64,000 bases of DNA from Hanleya hanleyi (taxonomy: Eukaryota; Mollusca; Polyplacophora; Lepidopleurida; Hanleyidae), in assembly GCA_036873755.1 (NCBI GenBank), contig JAVTVY010025275.1:43754-107753 (forward strand). The letters are read 5' to 3'. Made by a program: the position numbers and the translations under genes. The notes under the pieces are model-generated. The model saw only the letters and a program-made list of their open reading frames with translations, searched no databases and was not told where the DNA came from. This document shows, piece after piece, positions 1 to 12,652 of the stretch (the first letter of the stretch is position 1; every line of letters begins with the position of its first letter).

Positions 1-41
1 TCGAAGAAAATACTTGTCAATGAAGGGCTTTGTGAAACGAG

Positions 42-72
<31 letters not shown>
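42..72. repeat. (GTT)n microsatellite
   Basis: A run of about ten GTT/TTG triplets, uninterrupted. Confidence 0.9.
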
Positions 73-1887
73 ACAACGTATTTTGATGTAGGCATGACGA
101 TAATGAAATTGCATGCATGTTCAGCACAATTAGTTCCTATACAATAAAGTAAAAACGTTACCTTTAGACTGTGTCGCTTTCGATCAATATAAATCAAACA
201 CAATATGAAAGGAGCTCCTACAAAATACAGAACACCAAAGGTTACCGTAGAAATGTTGACATAGGCGATTAATATTAAACCATACAGTTGACACTGAATT
301 TTAAACAATTTCCCAAATTCGTCTGTACGTACCAGTAAACAAGGATAAATTTGAAAATTTGTTTAAAATTCATTGTCAAAAAGTGTGGTTAAAATTATTC
401 GTCGGTGCCAATACTTTTCTGTGTTTGTAGGAGCTTATTCCATATTGTGTAATTGAAATTCAGATTGACCGAAAATGACACAACCTATTGGTAAGGTTTT
501 CCCTGTATTGTTGTGTTCCATGCTTGCACTCTCATTTAACTTTTACACAAATTTTGGAACTAAATGTGCTGCACATACAGTGTCATTTTCTTCAGGCATA
601 CCAACTATAGTGAAATTGTGCACTTTTGGTTACAAGCAAGATTTGTCACATAAATAATTGGGATGGTGCTCTCTCATTTAAGATCGGCACACAACCTCTC
701 TGGACATCATTCTCGCAGGTCAGGGTCTTGATCCATTAGGCTAGGATGTCCCGCTCTATTCGGCATCTAGAACTCCTTCAAATTTTCATTAAATTACGTC
801 GATGCTCATTTCCGCGAATGAGATAATTATATGCATCAGCAGATATTGAGTAAAAAAAATCTTTTCGACCTCATACTCTCAAATCCGAGTTTTGCCTTTT
901 TGACACTTCGAAGACATTCAGATTAACGTACCTCAACCAGTTCCATGGACAGGATATTGTCATAAAAGAAGAAACTAACCAGAAAAAGTTATATATTTTA
1001 CATCGTCCTCTCAATCCAGGGCTTGGATCCACAGGCATCTGATAAGGGTCAGTAATGGATGGGCTGTCATCAGTCACCAATTCATCTTTGTAATGATTAA
1101 AATGATATGTATGTGTAGTGTACTCGCCCTTCTCATGCTGTTATATATAGGCCTACCCCATATACTAATAGTAACATAGAGTCAGTATGGATGGATGATC
1201 TCTGGCCCACAGTTAGTTATTCATTGATAAATGAATCACAATTGACCTTTGTGTCGGTGTAGTAACAAGTAAAACTTTATATACTCACTATTGTCATAAT
1301 GTTATATATACCCCATTCTTCTAACACGGAGTGAAGGTAAATCACTCGCCATCTTTTTTGAAATTCTCTTAACAACGTTTTCCGAAACGTAACAAGTACG
1401 AGTCGTTTGATTGGTCAATCCACTGGTTGCTACGGTCATCACAAATTCCATGAAATGCGGAAATCTTGACTTCTACAGAGACAGCGATATTGGCCTATCA
1501 AATGCCGTGTATCTCCTCATGTTCGGTTAACGTTGTTAAGAAAATTGTTTCAACCATATTTGTCGAGTTACATGAAATACATCTTTTTGTTGCAGTAAAT
1601 AATTAAAATCAATGCAGCAGGTATGTTCAACAAACATCATTTATTGGATAAAAGGCATATGCAAAGTATGAACTGTGACTTTTCCCTTGGAAATTTCTAT
1701 CTAAATTCGGATTGTAATGGACAGTGCGGTACCTTGTCTGCGACCTTAGTTGGTGAGGTCCATATATATAGATAACTACCACGGATAATTAGGATATTAC
1801 TGAGATACCCATCTTATACTGACCCTTATCAAATGCCTGTGCTTGGATCCATTAGATACCTACTGTCTTTATTTTTAGCCATTTTCA
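73..1887. other. non-coding stretch, no gene seen
   Basis: Only short open frames with many stops on both strands. The part from about 660 to 1080 belongs to a degenerate dispersed repeat listed separately. I see no splice-flanked coding exon, RNA gene or recognisable promoter in the rest. Confidence 0.6.
660..1080 (+). repeat. degenerate dispersed repeat, copy 1
   Basis: Landmarks here (an 'acaacctctct' block, 'attctcgcaggtcagggtc', then a 'ttttgacacttcgaa' block) recur in the same order on the opposite strand at about 3725-4260. A fragment of the 'cctcattctctcaagccagg' type also lies near 2460. The copies are too diverged for me to set exact ends or name a family. Confidence 0.45.
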
Positions 1888-2422
1888 TTAACCCTACCAA
1901 ACTTTCTGCTCTATCTCCGGAACGACAAAAAATCGAGAGACAAAACTCCGTGACTTTATAGTTTGTCATATTGGGGTCATTTTGAGCCTATTTGCATAAC
2001 CCCCTCAGGAGAGGATCATGGGTAAATTCAAGATGGCGACCACGTGGAGTGCCAGAAAAGTGATGTTTTCGTCATATTTATTCAAAATTTCTGCTTTTCT
2101 GCGTTGAAAAGTTGACAAAAACTATTTTATTTCACATCACCTTAATATTTACTAATTTATCATGCAGTTTTTGCGGAGGAATTACATAAATGAAAAATTT
2201 GACCGAAAAATCGACCAAAAATGTCGTTTTTGAAAATGACGTCATCGGAGCGACCATCTTGGACTTTTACGCATTTTCAGGTAGAGCTTGACCCAAGGGT
2301 ATAGTGTGTGGTAAGTTTCAGGCTCCTAGATCAAGGGGTAAGAAAAATAATTAGAATAATAATTCGCCTCCCCCCCCCCAGGCCTGGACAGGTCCCAAAA
2401 AGCCCAGGCGAGATAGGGTTAA
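1888..2422. mobile_element. piggyBac-like MITE, copy 1
   Basis: A 535 bp segment bounded by TTAA on both sides, with inverted ends reading CCCTACC at the left and GATAGGG at the right. TTAA target duplication and CCCT-starting termini are the established signature of piggyBac elements. It has no coding capacity, so it would be a non-autonomous derivative. The interior ('gaggatcatgggtaaattca', 'caagatggcgacc', 'gacccaagggtatagtgtg') recurs at 39027-39588 in the same orientation and at 38058-38533 inverted. Confidence 0.65.
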
Positions 2423-2966
2423 TGAAATGATAATGGCTAGAAAAATGATCAATTTGACCTCATTCTCTCAAGCCAGGACCTTGTTCCACTAACTAAGGCT
2501 TTTTTTGCACTTGCCATCAGACAGACTTGAACTTAATATAAAAATATTCGTGGATGAATAAAGAGCGATATTCACAGATATTGATCAGAAATGGTTTTTA
2601 TTTGCAGAAATTAATTGAATTAAGATTTACTGACTCATACAAATCGTACAATTTTGTAGGCGATACAGGTAGTGAAAAGTGTTCACATATGATTAATGTC
2701 AATAAGAACTGCATGTTGGAAATTTTTAACTCAAATGATACCCTACTTCTCTGAGAGATTACTCATTCGGCAGATTACTCATTCGCCTCTTTCCATCAGG
2801 AAATTCCCCGGAGAAATTCTGGCTCATTTTGACGGTATATTTCTGACTATTAGCAAATGTATAGTGTCGAACTCATTTCCTGTTAATATGGTCACAGATA
2901 GGGTGTGTTTAACTTCAGATAGGTTTATCTGAAGGTTTTAGGCTGCAACTTGGCAGGAGTTTATTA

Positions 2967-3010
2967 ATTTTGATTTTGATTTTGATTTTGATTTTAATTT
3001 TAATTTTATT
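2967..3010. repeat. (TTTTGA)n / (TTTTAA)n simple repeat
   Basis: Four to five hexamer units of TTTTGA grading into TTTTAA and then poly-T. Confidence 0.85.
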
Positions 3011-3724
3011 TTTTTTTGTATTTATATATATAATTTTTTTTTAACCTGTGGTTCTCCAAGCGCATTGTTACCATGCAAATTTCTCCGTTCACAAAACTGG
3101 GTCCAGCAGGAACTTGAATCCCGCTATGTTTTTAATAGTTACATGCAAAAGGATGCGTTTTGGTGGATTTTGATAGTAATCGATATTTAGTATCAATCGG
3201 TATTTCAAACGTATGTGTATATTCAATATGTTCACATTATTTCCCGATGAAGTGTTAATCATTTCAATGGCACCTGGACTGGTCACATCATTCCAATGGT
3301 GCGGAATTAATATCATTTCATCAGTCTCCCCAACGTTCCATTAATAGACACCTCATTCCAAACAGTGTAACATACATACATAATTTATATCATTTACCCA
3401 ACTCCCAGATGCTCATATTTCTAAATTTCTGAAATGAGTCACCTTTATTTTCTGTGACAGTGGTGGCAATATGGCAGTGATGGGATCTTAACTTCCGTTT
3501 GGATGACATTTCTAATGGGCTTCATGGAAGCTCCCGAGATGTCCGAGCTCACATTTTATGAGATCGAAGCTCACTGTCAGAAGAATATAGTCGCTCTGAC
3601 CATACACTATATGTTACATACGTGACCGTTCTGACCTGTCGCTCTGGCCACATTTGTCATGGTTAAGATGCATGGCCAGTGACGTCTGTATCATGAAATA
3701 CCTGGTCAACGCGACCATATCGTT

Positions 3725-4260
3725 CTGACAGTACTCTGGCTTGAGAGAATGAATTAAAATATGAAATCTTTCTCATGGTATCAGCGGATATATCCCGGTA
3801 GCACATTGTTCCATCTGTGTCACTCATTGTCGGGACAATGTCGACCGGAAGGGGCTCTGAATACCATGAATAAAAAAACAGATCCTAGAAACCGAGGTCC
3901 TGGCTTGCGAGTATCAAGGCAAATATATAGCTTCTCTAGTTCTAGTTTTCAGCATCTGCTGATATATAGATAAATTATCTCTGCCTGAAACTGATCGTCA
4001 ATGTAACGTCCATTTGAAAATGTTCGAAGTGTCAAAAGGCATACATTCAAGCGGAAAAGTGCCCTGACATGAGAGAATGAGGTCAAATGAAATATTTGTT
4101 CTGCTAAGTTTGTCGATACATTCGGGACAACAATAATCAAAGCATTGTCGCTCAGAAAGTTTTTATGAAGCCAAAAACGGCAGGGCATACTCATTCCGGA
4201 GGATAACAGCCCTAGCTTGCGAGAATGAGGCAAGAGAGGTTGTGTCGCGAAAGATCACCT
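3725..4260 (-). repeat. degenerate dispersed repeat, copy 2 (inverted)
   Basis: The reverse complement shares ordered landmarks with 660-1080: 'acaacctctct', 'attctcgcaagctagggct', 'cctcattctctcatgtcaggg' and 'ttttgacacttcgaa'. It is highly diverged and its ends are uncertain. Confidence 0.45.
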
Positions 4261-7200
4261 TTCATAATAGCTGTGTGCAAAAATCCGATCCATTTTTCTA
4301 TCTCAACCGATATTTACTGACATTCTGAAGTATGTTTTGTGTGAGGCCAGAAACCTGTTTGACTTCTTGGCTTAATCCAATAGAGGGATTAAGATACCGG
4401 TATGTCAGTCCCGAACTACATTATTCTACATTCTAAATGTCTACGTTTATTTTCAATAAATTATGAAAATTATTGAATATAATAACAATAATTTTTTTTC
4501 TATTTTTTTCTCTCTCTCTTATCTTTGATTCATATAGTCATTCCCATATATACAACCGAACATGAGCCGAACAAAATCCGAGTTACCTGCACAACAGTGT
4601 TTAATTTTCTACCATACCTTGATCTCTCTGACATAAAATTATCACTCATCGCGTCGACAGCAGGTTAAACTGGTAAATGGAATATCAATATTTACTGCGA
4701 AAATCTCGATATTAGAGAGAAAAATATTTTTCTATCGCCTTCAATATTTCTTCAGTTCCAATCTTTGATTTGGCTGTAGTAAAGACCACTGCACAGTATG
4801 CCATTTCATTTAACACACAATCGATTCAATTAACTGCGGAATTCCCTTTCACAGTTGGTGGTTAGACCACGTAACCAACACGGACATGATATCGTTACAG
4901 ATTACGTAATTACCGATTAATTAGGAGGCGTAGACCGTAAGGTTTGCAGGATTCATTAGCGGGATATCAAGAAAGATTATCCGATCTTGTTCGGTTCGGA
5001 AGAATAAAGAAGAATCAATTAGCTCGTCTACGTTGGTAACGTGAAATGCTAACAGAGATAAAATCCACCTGTGCATGCTAAGATCAAACGAGAGCGAAAA
5101 CACGAACAGATCTTGCGTACCGGTGCAAACGCGGAAAGAGTCCGACAGAGCACATTGTGCGTAATTAAAACCTATTTTACATTTTTGCAGCTCCATTTGT
5201 ATCCACTTAAACTGCTAAATACATCTCAGATGGTGAACTGAAGCATCTGTAAAATGGGACACACTCTGTCCAATCAAATACTGTGATTGTCACTTCTTGT
5301 TTGTCGAATTTGTCCCAAGTAACCAATCAACTGACAGAACTAGCACTTCCGATTGATCACGATTGACGTAAGAATCCGCATCCGGGTAGTCTGTACCTTA
5401 GAAAGTAGTTCCCGATACACGTGGTACCAGGATGGGGAATTCATTAGACTCAGGCTATTTAACAAATGCAACCATTAATTCGTGTATTTCCCTGTTCTCC
5501 CACGCATCATTTATTACACGAGGAACAGAAGTTCTTTCATGCATGGGTCTGGTAGGAATGGACAGAACATGACTGAGATACAATTTTCTCTGACTTGGAA
5601 ATTCATTTGGTTAAAGGAATACTGGATGTATATTCATTTTATGTCTGCTTAGATTTAGACTGGTTGCCTCCCTTATATCCATACAGTAGGCGTGTATCGG
5701 TCAGCCATTTGCGTACCCTTCGTCATCCATAAGATGGCTTGCAGGCTTTTCATACTACTTCTGATACATATATTGTCTGAGCTTACAAAAGATTCTGATA
5801 TGAATAACTTCCGTATCATCCAAGAGGTGTTGTAGATCTGTAATTTTGAACAATATAGGACAGCACATGAATCGAAATACTTTGGGGTTACGTCGGTAGA
5901 GTTTAGCTGATTGGCTGACGACATCACGTGGTGTTGATTTTGAGGATTTCCTCATGTAGTAGAAGAAAGTAGGCTGAAAAAGGATACACACGATCCCAGG
6001 GTCAGTCTTACGGCGTATAGATGACCAAGATGGTTACAGGTTGTCGGTCAGCATCTCATTTCGCTGCCGATACGGAGTAAATTCGAATTCCAGTATCCTG
6101 ATTGATTACCACGGTTGAGGTCGCCTTTTCTTGGACCATGACCGCTAATTCTCCTGGTCTGCGGATGTTTATTCGGACCTGATCAATTCCGCATTGCGAA
6201 GAATGAGTTTGATCCGGATAGAAATTTGAGTCGAAGATGCCGGCCGATATAGTATATGGATGGATATACATGGGAAGGAGTCTAGCTTGGATCTTTTGTT
6301 AACGTCTTTCGATTACAAACTCAAAATTATAAAGTTATGGACAACAATTACGGGTGCTTGCTACCTAATGCTGGACCTGCCGCTTGTATTGAAATGAACA
6401 CTGATGATACACGGGGAACAAACGAAATTCAGATGTTTAGAAATAATTTATCCATTGGCATAAAAGAATCAAGTGTACATGCTACGTACAAAATACAGTT
6501 TCAGAGAAACGCGGGCGTTATTCAAACAATGTGGGGGAAATAGGGTATTCGAAAAAAGGTCGCTTGAAATTAACTTATCCATAAAACAGGGTCTCCATCA
6601 TCAGATCTAAATAGTTTTACATTGTACCACATTCTCGTTAACGTTGATACAGCGTGCCGAAAGACATCTTTCTTGAAAATGCTTTTAAATACCATGGTCC
6701 AATAATAGATAGCACAGTAAATAGAATAGTAAAACTGAAAATACTTTATTTAGGAATCCGATGCACTCGCGTTGTGCTGAACTTGAACGAAACAGCTTCA
6801 AATTTAGATCCACATGTTTTATTTTCCCCATATTCTGTGGTCAAATGCGTATTTAGACGTACAGGCGCAGAGATTATATAAATATATATCACATTTTAAA
6901 AAAAATGGTTATACTCCTTTCAGCATCGGCAACATCAGATAAATATGGATCAATACAATAACCTCGCTCCTCCATGCAATACTACTTGAGCAAAGACATA
7001 AATCGATCGTTTCAACATTAAATACATTGGCAGAAAGGAAACCTGTACTTAAGCACATAAAACTGATTGATATATATTTTCAGTATCTGTTCGGTTATCT
7101 CTTGAATTATGAAATAAATTTACAGATTTCTGCGAAAAAATTGTTCTCCGCATGAATCGGATTTCGGTGGAATTGTGAAAGACAATAATACTTAATGGAG

Positions 7201-7507
7201 TCTGTTGTAGAATAAACGATCTACAGCTCTTCGAATAAACAGATGTAGCAGATAATTTGGGGCTACATGATATTAATTAGCGAATATTTTACATTGTGCC
7301 TTAACTTTTGACCTCAACGCAGAAAGCTGTAATTCATATCTTCCTTCCCTTCCAGACTTGTTCAACATTACATGGTATTTCATCAGTTCGTTTGTCAGAT
7401 TGGCCCTACATGTACAGCCTTTCTGTATTAAAACAAACACAGTGAGACACCAGGCAGTGCGAGTGCAGTATCAAATGAAGTCCAAATCTTACACCGGAAA
7501 TAGAATG

Positions 7508-7716
7508 TCAGGCAATTGGACGTGTATCACAGTCGACATTCGCCAGCCAATCACATTTGTTCTTGATCGTGGAGTAGCCACTTCCGGAAGGACATTTGAT
7601 GCGGGCCACGATCCTCCCATGGTTGCATTTGTAGAATCTCAAGCAGTGAGTTTCGTCCGCCACGTCACCATTCTTCTTACCCTCGCAGGGCTGGTCTATT
7701 ATCGGACTGGCTGTGG
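7508..7716 (-). CDS. terminal CBM14 exon cassette A1 (exon 3 of a secreted chitin-binding protein)
   Basis: A 209-base exon, read on the minus strand. It begins after a pyrimidine-rich acceptor (ttctctttatag^CC) in phase 1 and ends in TGA. It encodes one complete CBM14/peritrophin-A domain with six cysteines spaced C-x13-C-x5-C-x10-C-x12-C-x7-C, followed by DTRPIA and the stop. CBM14 folds bind chitin through three disulfides. The nearest signal-peptide exon with a compatible phase 1 donor is over 21 kb upstream at 29101-29395, with three other cassettes between, so use as an alternative terminal exon is inferred. The variable residues here are E in ADETHC, G in CEGKK and TI in YSTIKNK. It differs from A3 by one base across the exon. 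An intronless mini-gene starting upstream is an alternative reading. No AATAAA is obvious on the minus strand within about 600 bases downstream. Confidence 0.75.
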
Positions 7717-8259
7717 CTATAAAGAGAAGAGAAAACATATGGTCATGGCGAAATCTGATCACTGACATATCCACCCTCGCTAAACCAGAGTTTATATCTA
7801 TAACCCTGGTACAGCTGGGGCGAGTTGGGTTCTTCGAAGATGTCATTGTAAATTAGGCCAAACGCAGCACAGAAGCAATAAGAGATTGCTTGGATGCATG
7901 TCCCCACCAACACATTTTTTAGTATAGACGTGACAGACCCAAAGTGTTTGGGTCACATTTAATTTTGACCCATACATTTTGGGTACCTCACGTCTATACC
8001 TAAAAATTCTGACAGTATATACTGGGAAGGTGGGGGCGGGGGCGTAAATACATGCCATGACATAATTTAGTTATCATTTGCGAGGTAAATATCAAACTTA
8101 TTTGACAAGTAGTCAGGGAGCTACAGTACGGACAGGAATGTAGGTGTCCTCTATAGTATATATTGATATCGACGGGCTATAATCTACTAAGACAATCTCA
8201 ACATTGAAGATATTTTCATTGTCATTTAGAAAGTGATCGTATAATAATATTTTTGGATT

Positions 8260-8367
8260 ACACTGTCTCAGTATAGCACAGATTCTAGTGATGAAAATTG
8301 GTCCAGTCCCATGCAAGATTCGAACCGGCAACCACCAGAGCAAGACACCCAACCGCCAGCACAATTT
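8260..8367 (-). repeat. tRNA-derived SINE-like module in unit A1
   Basis: On the minus strand a tRNA-like promoter is visible. TGGCGGTTGGGT resembles an A box and GGTTCGAATC is a near-perfect B box about 35 bases further on. The body then runs into sequence shared by most units. No cloverleaf or CCA end is present, so this is a SINE head, not a tRNA gene. The 3' limit is a guess. Confidence 0.55.
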
Positions 8368-8429
8368 CAACCTTTCTCGCCAATTAATAAAGGAGATACA
8401 GCTCAGACAAGAATGATATTGACACATAT

Positions 8430-8740
8430 TGATGTCGATGATAAAGGGTCATAACTCTGTCGAAAACCATCGAAATGGGCAACAAATTAAATCTCACAGG
8501 ACACATCTGGAGGATAGTATCTTCCATGGACGTGTCCCAGTTTTCCATCAAGTAGTAACTGAGCAAGGCCCGAACAAGCATATACTGATGTTGACGAAAA
8601 GGGGCCATAACTCTGGGGAAAAATCATCGAAGCGGGTGAAAAACCCGACAGAGCATATCTGCAAGGTAATATCTTCCACGTTGGTGTCGAAATCATCCAT
8701 CAAATAGTAGCTGAAAGTGGCACGGACTGGCATAGACTGT
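8430..8740. repeat. two ~157 bp sub-repeats ('gggccataactctg' family)
   Basis: The blocks at about 8441 and 8600 share 'aaaggg(g)(t/c)cataactctg', 'catcgaa.cgggtgaaaa', 'acatctg.a.gataatatcttcca' and 'ccatcaa.tagtaactga' in the same order, giving a ~157 bp period. The same pair is seen in the other units. I recognise the style as a common molluscan interspersed repeat. The short open frames through it on both strands are incidental. Confidence 0.7.
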
Positions 8741-8808
8741 ACGGTAATGAAAGACCGTTGCACTGTAGGACTGTCTGGCAACACAAGGTATTGAGAGTTA
8801 TGTTCTAA

Positions 8809-9738
8809 TTCGTCGGACTCAAACGAACACAAATTATTTATCATTTCAACAGACGCTCTCATAAATCTCAGTTTTTTATTCACCACAGAATAGCCGGAGC
8901 CGTGAAGCCCGACCTCGCGCAGTACATGCCGGTATACCATGAATGATGGGAAATAAGATTGAAATCAGAATTTTTTAAAAAACCCTTATGGAGTAACCTT
9001 CATCGACACCGGACGCCGCCCAGGAAAAAACAGAGATAAAATAGCGTGTAAAAACTCTGAAAACCTGTGTCCGTAGCAGTGCGCCAAGCATCTCCAGCCA
9101 AGGTGACGGAACTCCACCCCTCCGTGCATACAATCTACATGCATAAAGCAAGTTTTGGCATAAATCAGCCATGACAATTTAAACCACTTTGATGATGCCA
9201 TCCAGGCCGGCGTCTGCAAAAGACGAAGAAGCAACTTTTTAAACAATAGACATGAGCATGTCTGCATCAAGCAGAATTAACCATGTACGCTATAACGAGC
9301 ATCATTGAATCAATGGTTTTCATCGTTCTCGTGGAAATAGAACCTTTTCATTGAAACTCACTTTACAGAGCGACATAAGGAGATAAATATGTACACATTT
9401 CATATGAGATACATATTTTTAACGATATTCTCAATCATTGAATATTTCACTGTTTACTATATTCACAATCAGTTTTACTGACGAACACATTTTTAGTATA
9501 AATTGCTCATATTCACTCGTAATTAAGTGAATAAATGGTAAACCAGTACGCGCGGTCGGAGCTGGCTGGGCTTCGATGAAGATCCCATTCATACAAGTCT
9601 CTTTTATATGTTATCTCTCCACTACCTAACATCATTTGCATATTGCACATTAGCATGACATACCCAGTCATATTAGCCTATTCTTGCCTACACACGCATT
9701 AGCATATCAATTCGAGCTCCGTACCAATAATAAATATA
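8809..9738. mobile_element. ~930 bp insert private to unit A1
   Basis: Units A2-A4 and B1-B3 run directly from 'aaggtattgag' into 'atagttgcagtgagctg'. A1 has about 930 extra bases between those points. The insert is AT-rich at its right half, has no clear terminal repeats and no convincing coding frame. Its nature is unknown. Confidence 0.6.
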
Positions 9739-11796
9739 TATAGTTGCAGTGAGCTGAGCCAGGTGCCTCGCCTTCAGCGATTGGCCAATCGAATTGTGCC
9801 ATTTTTAATTAAGACCCGCTTTCTCATTGGCTAACTTAAAAAAAAAATGACCACCCCCATCTTTATACACAAATACGTGACTATCTCAGCTGGAAGGTGA
9901 CGTAGCACGGATTTGTCTTCACTCTCACAATCTTGCGGCTAATACGCAAATGTTCCTGTTGTTGCGTCACACAATCATTAGCCCTCCGTCAGATGGGTTC
10001 AATATTATAGGTTAGGACAAGCATATGTTGATGTTGACAATAAAAGCCAAGATTATAGGACTGTAAGTCAACAGAAGGTATTGACTGACAGTTACATTGA
10101 GCTGTGCCAGCTGCCTCGCCTCCAGCGATTGGTCAGTCGAGTTGCATCATTTTTATTTAAGACCCGCTTTCTCATTGGCTCACTTTAAAACAATTGACCA
10201 TCCCCATCTTTATACACAAATACGTGACTTTCTCAGTTGGCATGTGACGTAGCACGGATTTGTCTTCACTCTCAAAATTGTGTGGCTAATACGCAAATGT
10301 TCTTGTTGTTGCAACTCTGGGGAATTCATCAAAATGGGTAAAAAGCATGACAGTGCACACCTGGACATGACCGGACCATGATCGTTAATTCTCCCGGTGT
10401 GCAAATGTTTCTTCGGGCCTGAATGAGTTTGATCCGGATAGAAATTTTAACCGAAGATGCTCCTCGATAATAGCATACTGTATGGATGGATATACATGGG
10501 AAGGAACCAGTCTAGCTTGGATCTTATGTTAACGTCTTTCGATTACAAACTCGGGATTATAAAGTTATGGCCAACAATTGCGGGTGGTTGCTGCCTAATG
10601 CTGGACCTGCCGCTTGTATTGAAATGAACACTGATACAGGGGGGAACAAACGAAATTCAGGTGTTTAGAAATAATTTATTCATCGGCATAAAAGAATCAA
10701 GTGTACATGCTACACACAAAACACAGTTTCGAAGAAACGCGGGCGTTATTCAAACAATCAACGCAAACTCATCGCTTGATACATGTGGGGGAAATAGGGT
10801 ATTCTAAAAAAGGTCGCTTGAAATTGATTTATCCATAAAACACGGTCTCCATCATCAGATCTAATTAGTTCTCTACATTGTAACACATTCTCGTTAACGT
10901 TGATACAGCGTGCAGAAAGACACCTTTCTTGAAAATGCTTTTAAATACCATGGTGCAATAATAGATGTAGTAAAACTGGAAATACTTTATTTAGGAATTC
11001 GATGCACTCGCGTTGTGCTGAATTTGAAGGAAACAACTCCAAATTTAGATCCACATGTTTTATTTTCCCCATATTCTGTGGTCAAATGCGTATTTAGACG
11101 TACAGCCGCAGATATTATATAAATATATATCACATTTAAAAAAATGGTTATACTCCTCTCAGCATCGGCAACATCAGATAAATATGGATCAATACAATAC
11201 CTTCGCTCCTCCATGCAATAATACTAGAACAAAGATATAAATCGATCGTTTCAACATTAAATACATTGGCAGAAAAAAACCCTGTACTTTAGCACATAAC
11301 ACTGATTGATATATATTTTCAGTATCTGTTCCGTTATCTCTTGAATTATGAATTAAATTTACAGATTTTTGCGAAAAATTGCTTTCCGAATGAATCGGAT
11401 TTCGGTGGAATTGCGAAAGACAATAATACTTAAATATTGTTGTACTGTATCGAAAAACACAAAATTTGGGACTCTGTGTGTCCGAATGGAGTCTGTTGTA
11501 GAATAAACGATCTACAGCTCTTTGAATAAACAGATTTAGCAGATAATTTGGAGTTACATGATATTAAATCGCGAATATTTTACATTGTGCCTTAACTTAT
11601 GACCCCAACGCAGAAAGCTGTAATTCACATATCCCTTCCCTTCCAGACTTGTTCAACATTACATGGTATTTCATCAGTTTATTTGGCAGTAGAACCTACA
11701 TGTGCAGCCTTTCTGTATACCAAAAACACAGTGAGACACCAGGCAGTGCGAGTGCAGTAACAAATGAAATCCAAATCTTACACCGGAAATAGAATG

Positions 11797-12005
11797 TCAG
11801 GCAATTGGACGTGTATCACAGTCGACATTCGCCAGCCAATCACACTTGTTCTTGATCGTGGAGTAGCCACTTCCGGAAGGACATTTGATGCGGGCCACGA
11901 TCCTCCCATGGTTGCATTTGTAGAATCTTAAACAGTGAGTTTGGTCCGCCACGTCACCGTTCTTCTTACCCTCACAGGGTTGGTCTATTATCGGACTGGC
12001 TGTGG
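11797..12005 (-). CDS. terminal CBM14 exon cassette A2
   Basis: Same 209-base exon structure: acceptor ttctcttcatag^CC, phase 1 entry, six cysteines, stop TGA. Compared by eye with A1 it has seven base differences. Six are silent (AAA/AAG, TGC/TGT twice, TTG/TTA, AAT/AAC, CAG/CAA) and one changes E to Q (ADQTHC). In the 130 bases just upstream of the acceptor the same two units differ at eight positions. Six of those would change the protein if the region were translated. Constraint therefore appears to begin at the splice acceptor, which supports a real exon. Confidence 0.78.
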
Positions 12006-12549
12006 CTATGAAGAGAAGAGGAAACATATGGTCATGGCGAAATCTGATCACTGAAATATCCACCCTCGCTAAAACAGAAATTATATCTATAACCCTGGTA
12101 CAGCTGGGGCGAGTTGTGTTCTTGGAAGATGTCATTGTAAATTAAGCTAAACGCAGCTCAGAAGCAATGAGAGATTGCTTGGATGCATGCACCCACCACC
12201 ACTTTTTTAGTTTAGACGTGACAGACCCAAAGATTTTGGGTCACATTTCGATCCATACATTTTGGGTACCCCACGTCTATACCCAAAAATTCTGACAGTA
12301 TATGCTGGGGAGGAGGGGGAGCGGAGGGGGGCGTAAATACATGCCATGACATAATTTAGTTATCATTTGCGAGGTAAATATCAAACTTATTTCACAGGTA
12401 GTCAGAGAGCTACAGTACGGGCAGGAATGTAGGTGTCCTCTATAGTATATATTGATATCGACGGGCTATAATCTACTAAGACAATCTCAACATTGAAGAT
12501 ATTTTCATTGTCATTCCGAAAGTGATCGTATAATAATATTTTTGGATTA

Positions 12550-12652
12550 CACTGTCTCAGTATAGCACAGATTCTATTGAAGAGAATTGGTCGAGTGCTC
12601 TGTGGGATTCGAACCGGCAACCACCAGAGCAAGACACCCAACCGCCAGCACA
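12550..12652 (-). repeat. tRNA-derived SINE-like module in unit A2
   Basis: Same module as in A1. The minus-strand B box reads GGTTCGAATCCC here, an exact match to the pol III consensus core. Confidence 0.55.

Larger units (their letters stand above)
2423..6130. other. non-coding stretch, no gene seen
   Basis: Frames of up to about 90 codons occur on both strands but show no domain, no cysteine pattern and no splice context. It includes a TTTTGA-type simple repeat (2967-3010) and the inverted copy of the degenerate repeat (3725-4260). Otherwise I see nothing that supports a gene. Confidence 0.55.
6131..10372. repeat. tandem array A, unit A1
   Basis: The first of four head-to-tail units. Each runs from a 'ggaccatgatcgttaattctc'-type start through a terminal CBM14 exon on the minus strand, a tRNA-like SINE on the minus strand, ~157 bp sub-repeats carrying 'gggycataactctg', and two ~340 bp modules beginning near 'gttgcagtgagctgagcc'. 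A1 also carries a private insert (8809-9738). The left edge is set by loss of similarity to the other units near 6131. This unit's cassette exon is at 7508-7716. Confidence 0.8.

Noticed and set aside
6654..6881. Repeated plus-strand frame (FLENAFKYHG type), also near 10910, 14915 and 18227
   Set aside because: Differences are mostly replacement-type with length changes between units. No domain recognised and no splice context.
7358..7765. 135-codon plus-strand frame, also at 15602-16009
   Set aside because: Antisense shadow of the CBM14 cassette exon, open because of the constrained opposite strand.
8316..8367. Possible functional tRNA gene (B box present)
   Set aside because: No acceptor or anticodon stem can be folded around the A and B boxes; it occurs in the same place in most units as part of a SINE.
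8113..8608. Minus-strand frames of ~100 codons recurring in every unit
   Set aside because: They cross the tRNA-like SINE and ~157 bp sub-repeats, and their ends shift between units. Non-coding repeats.
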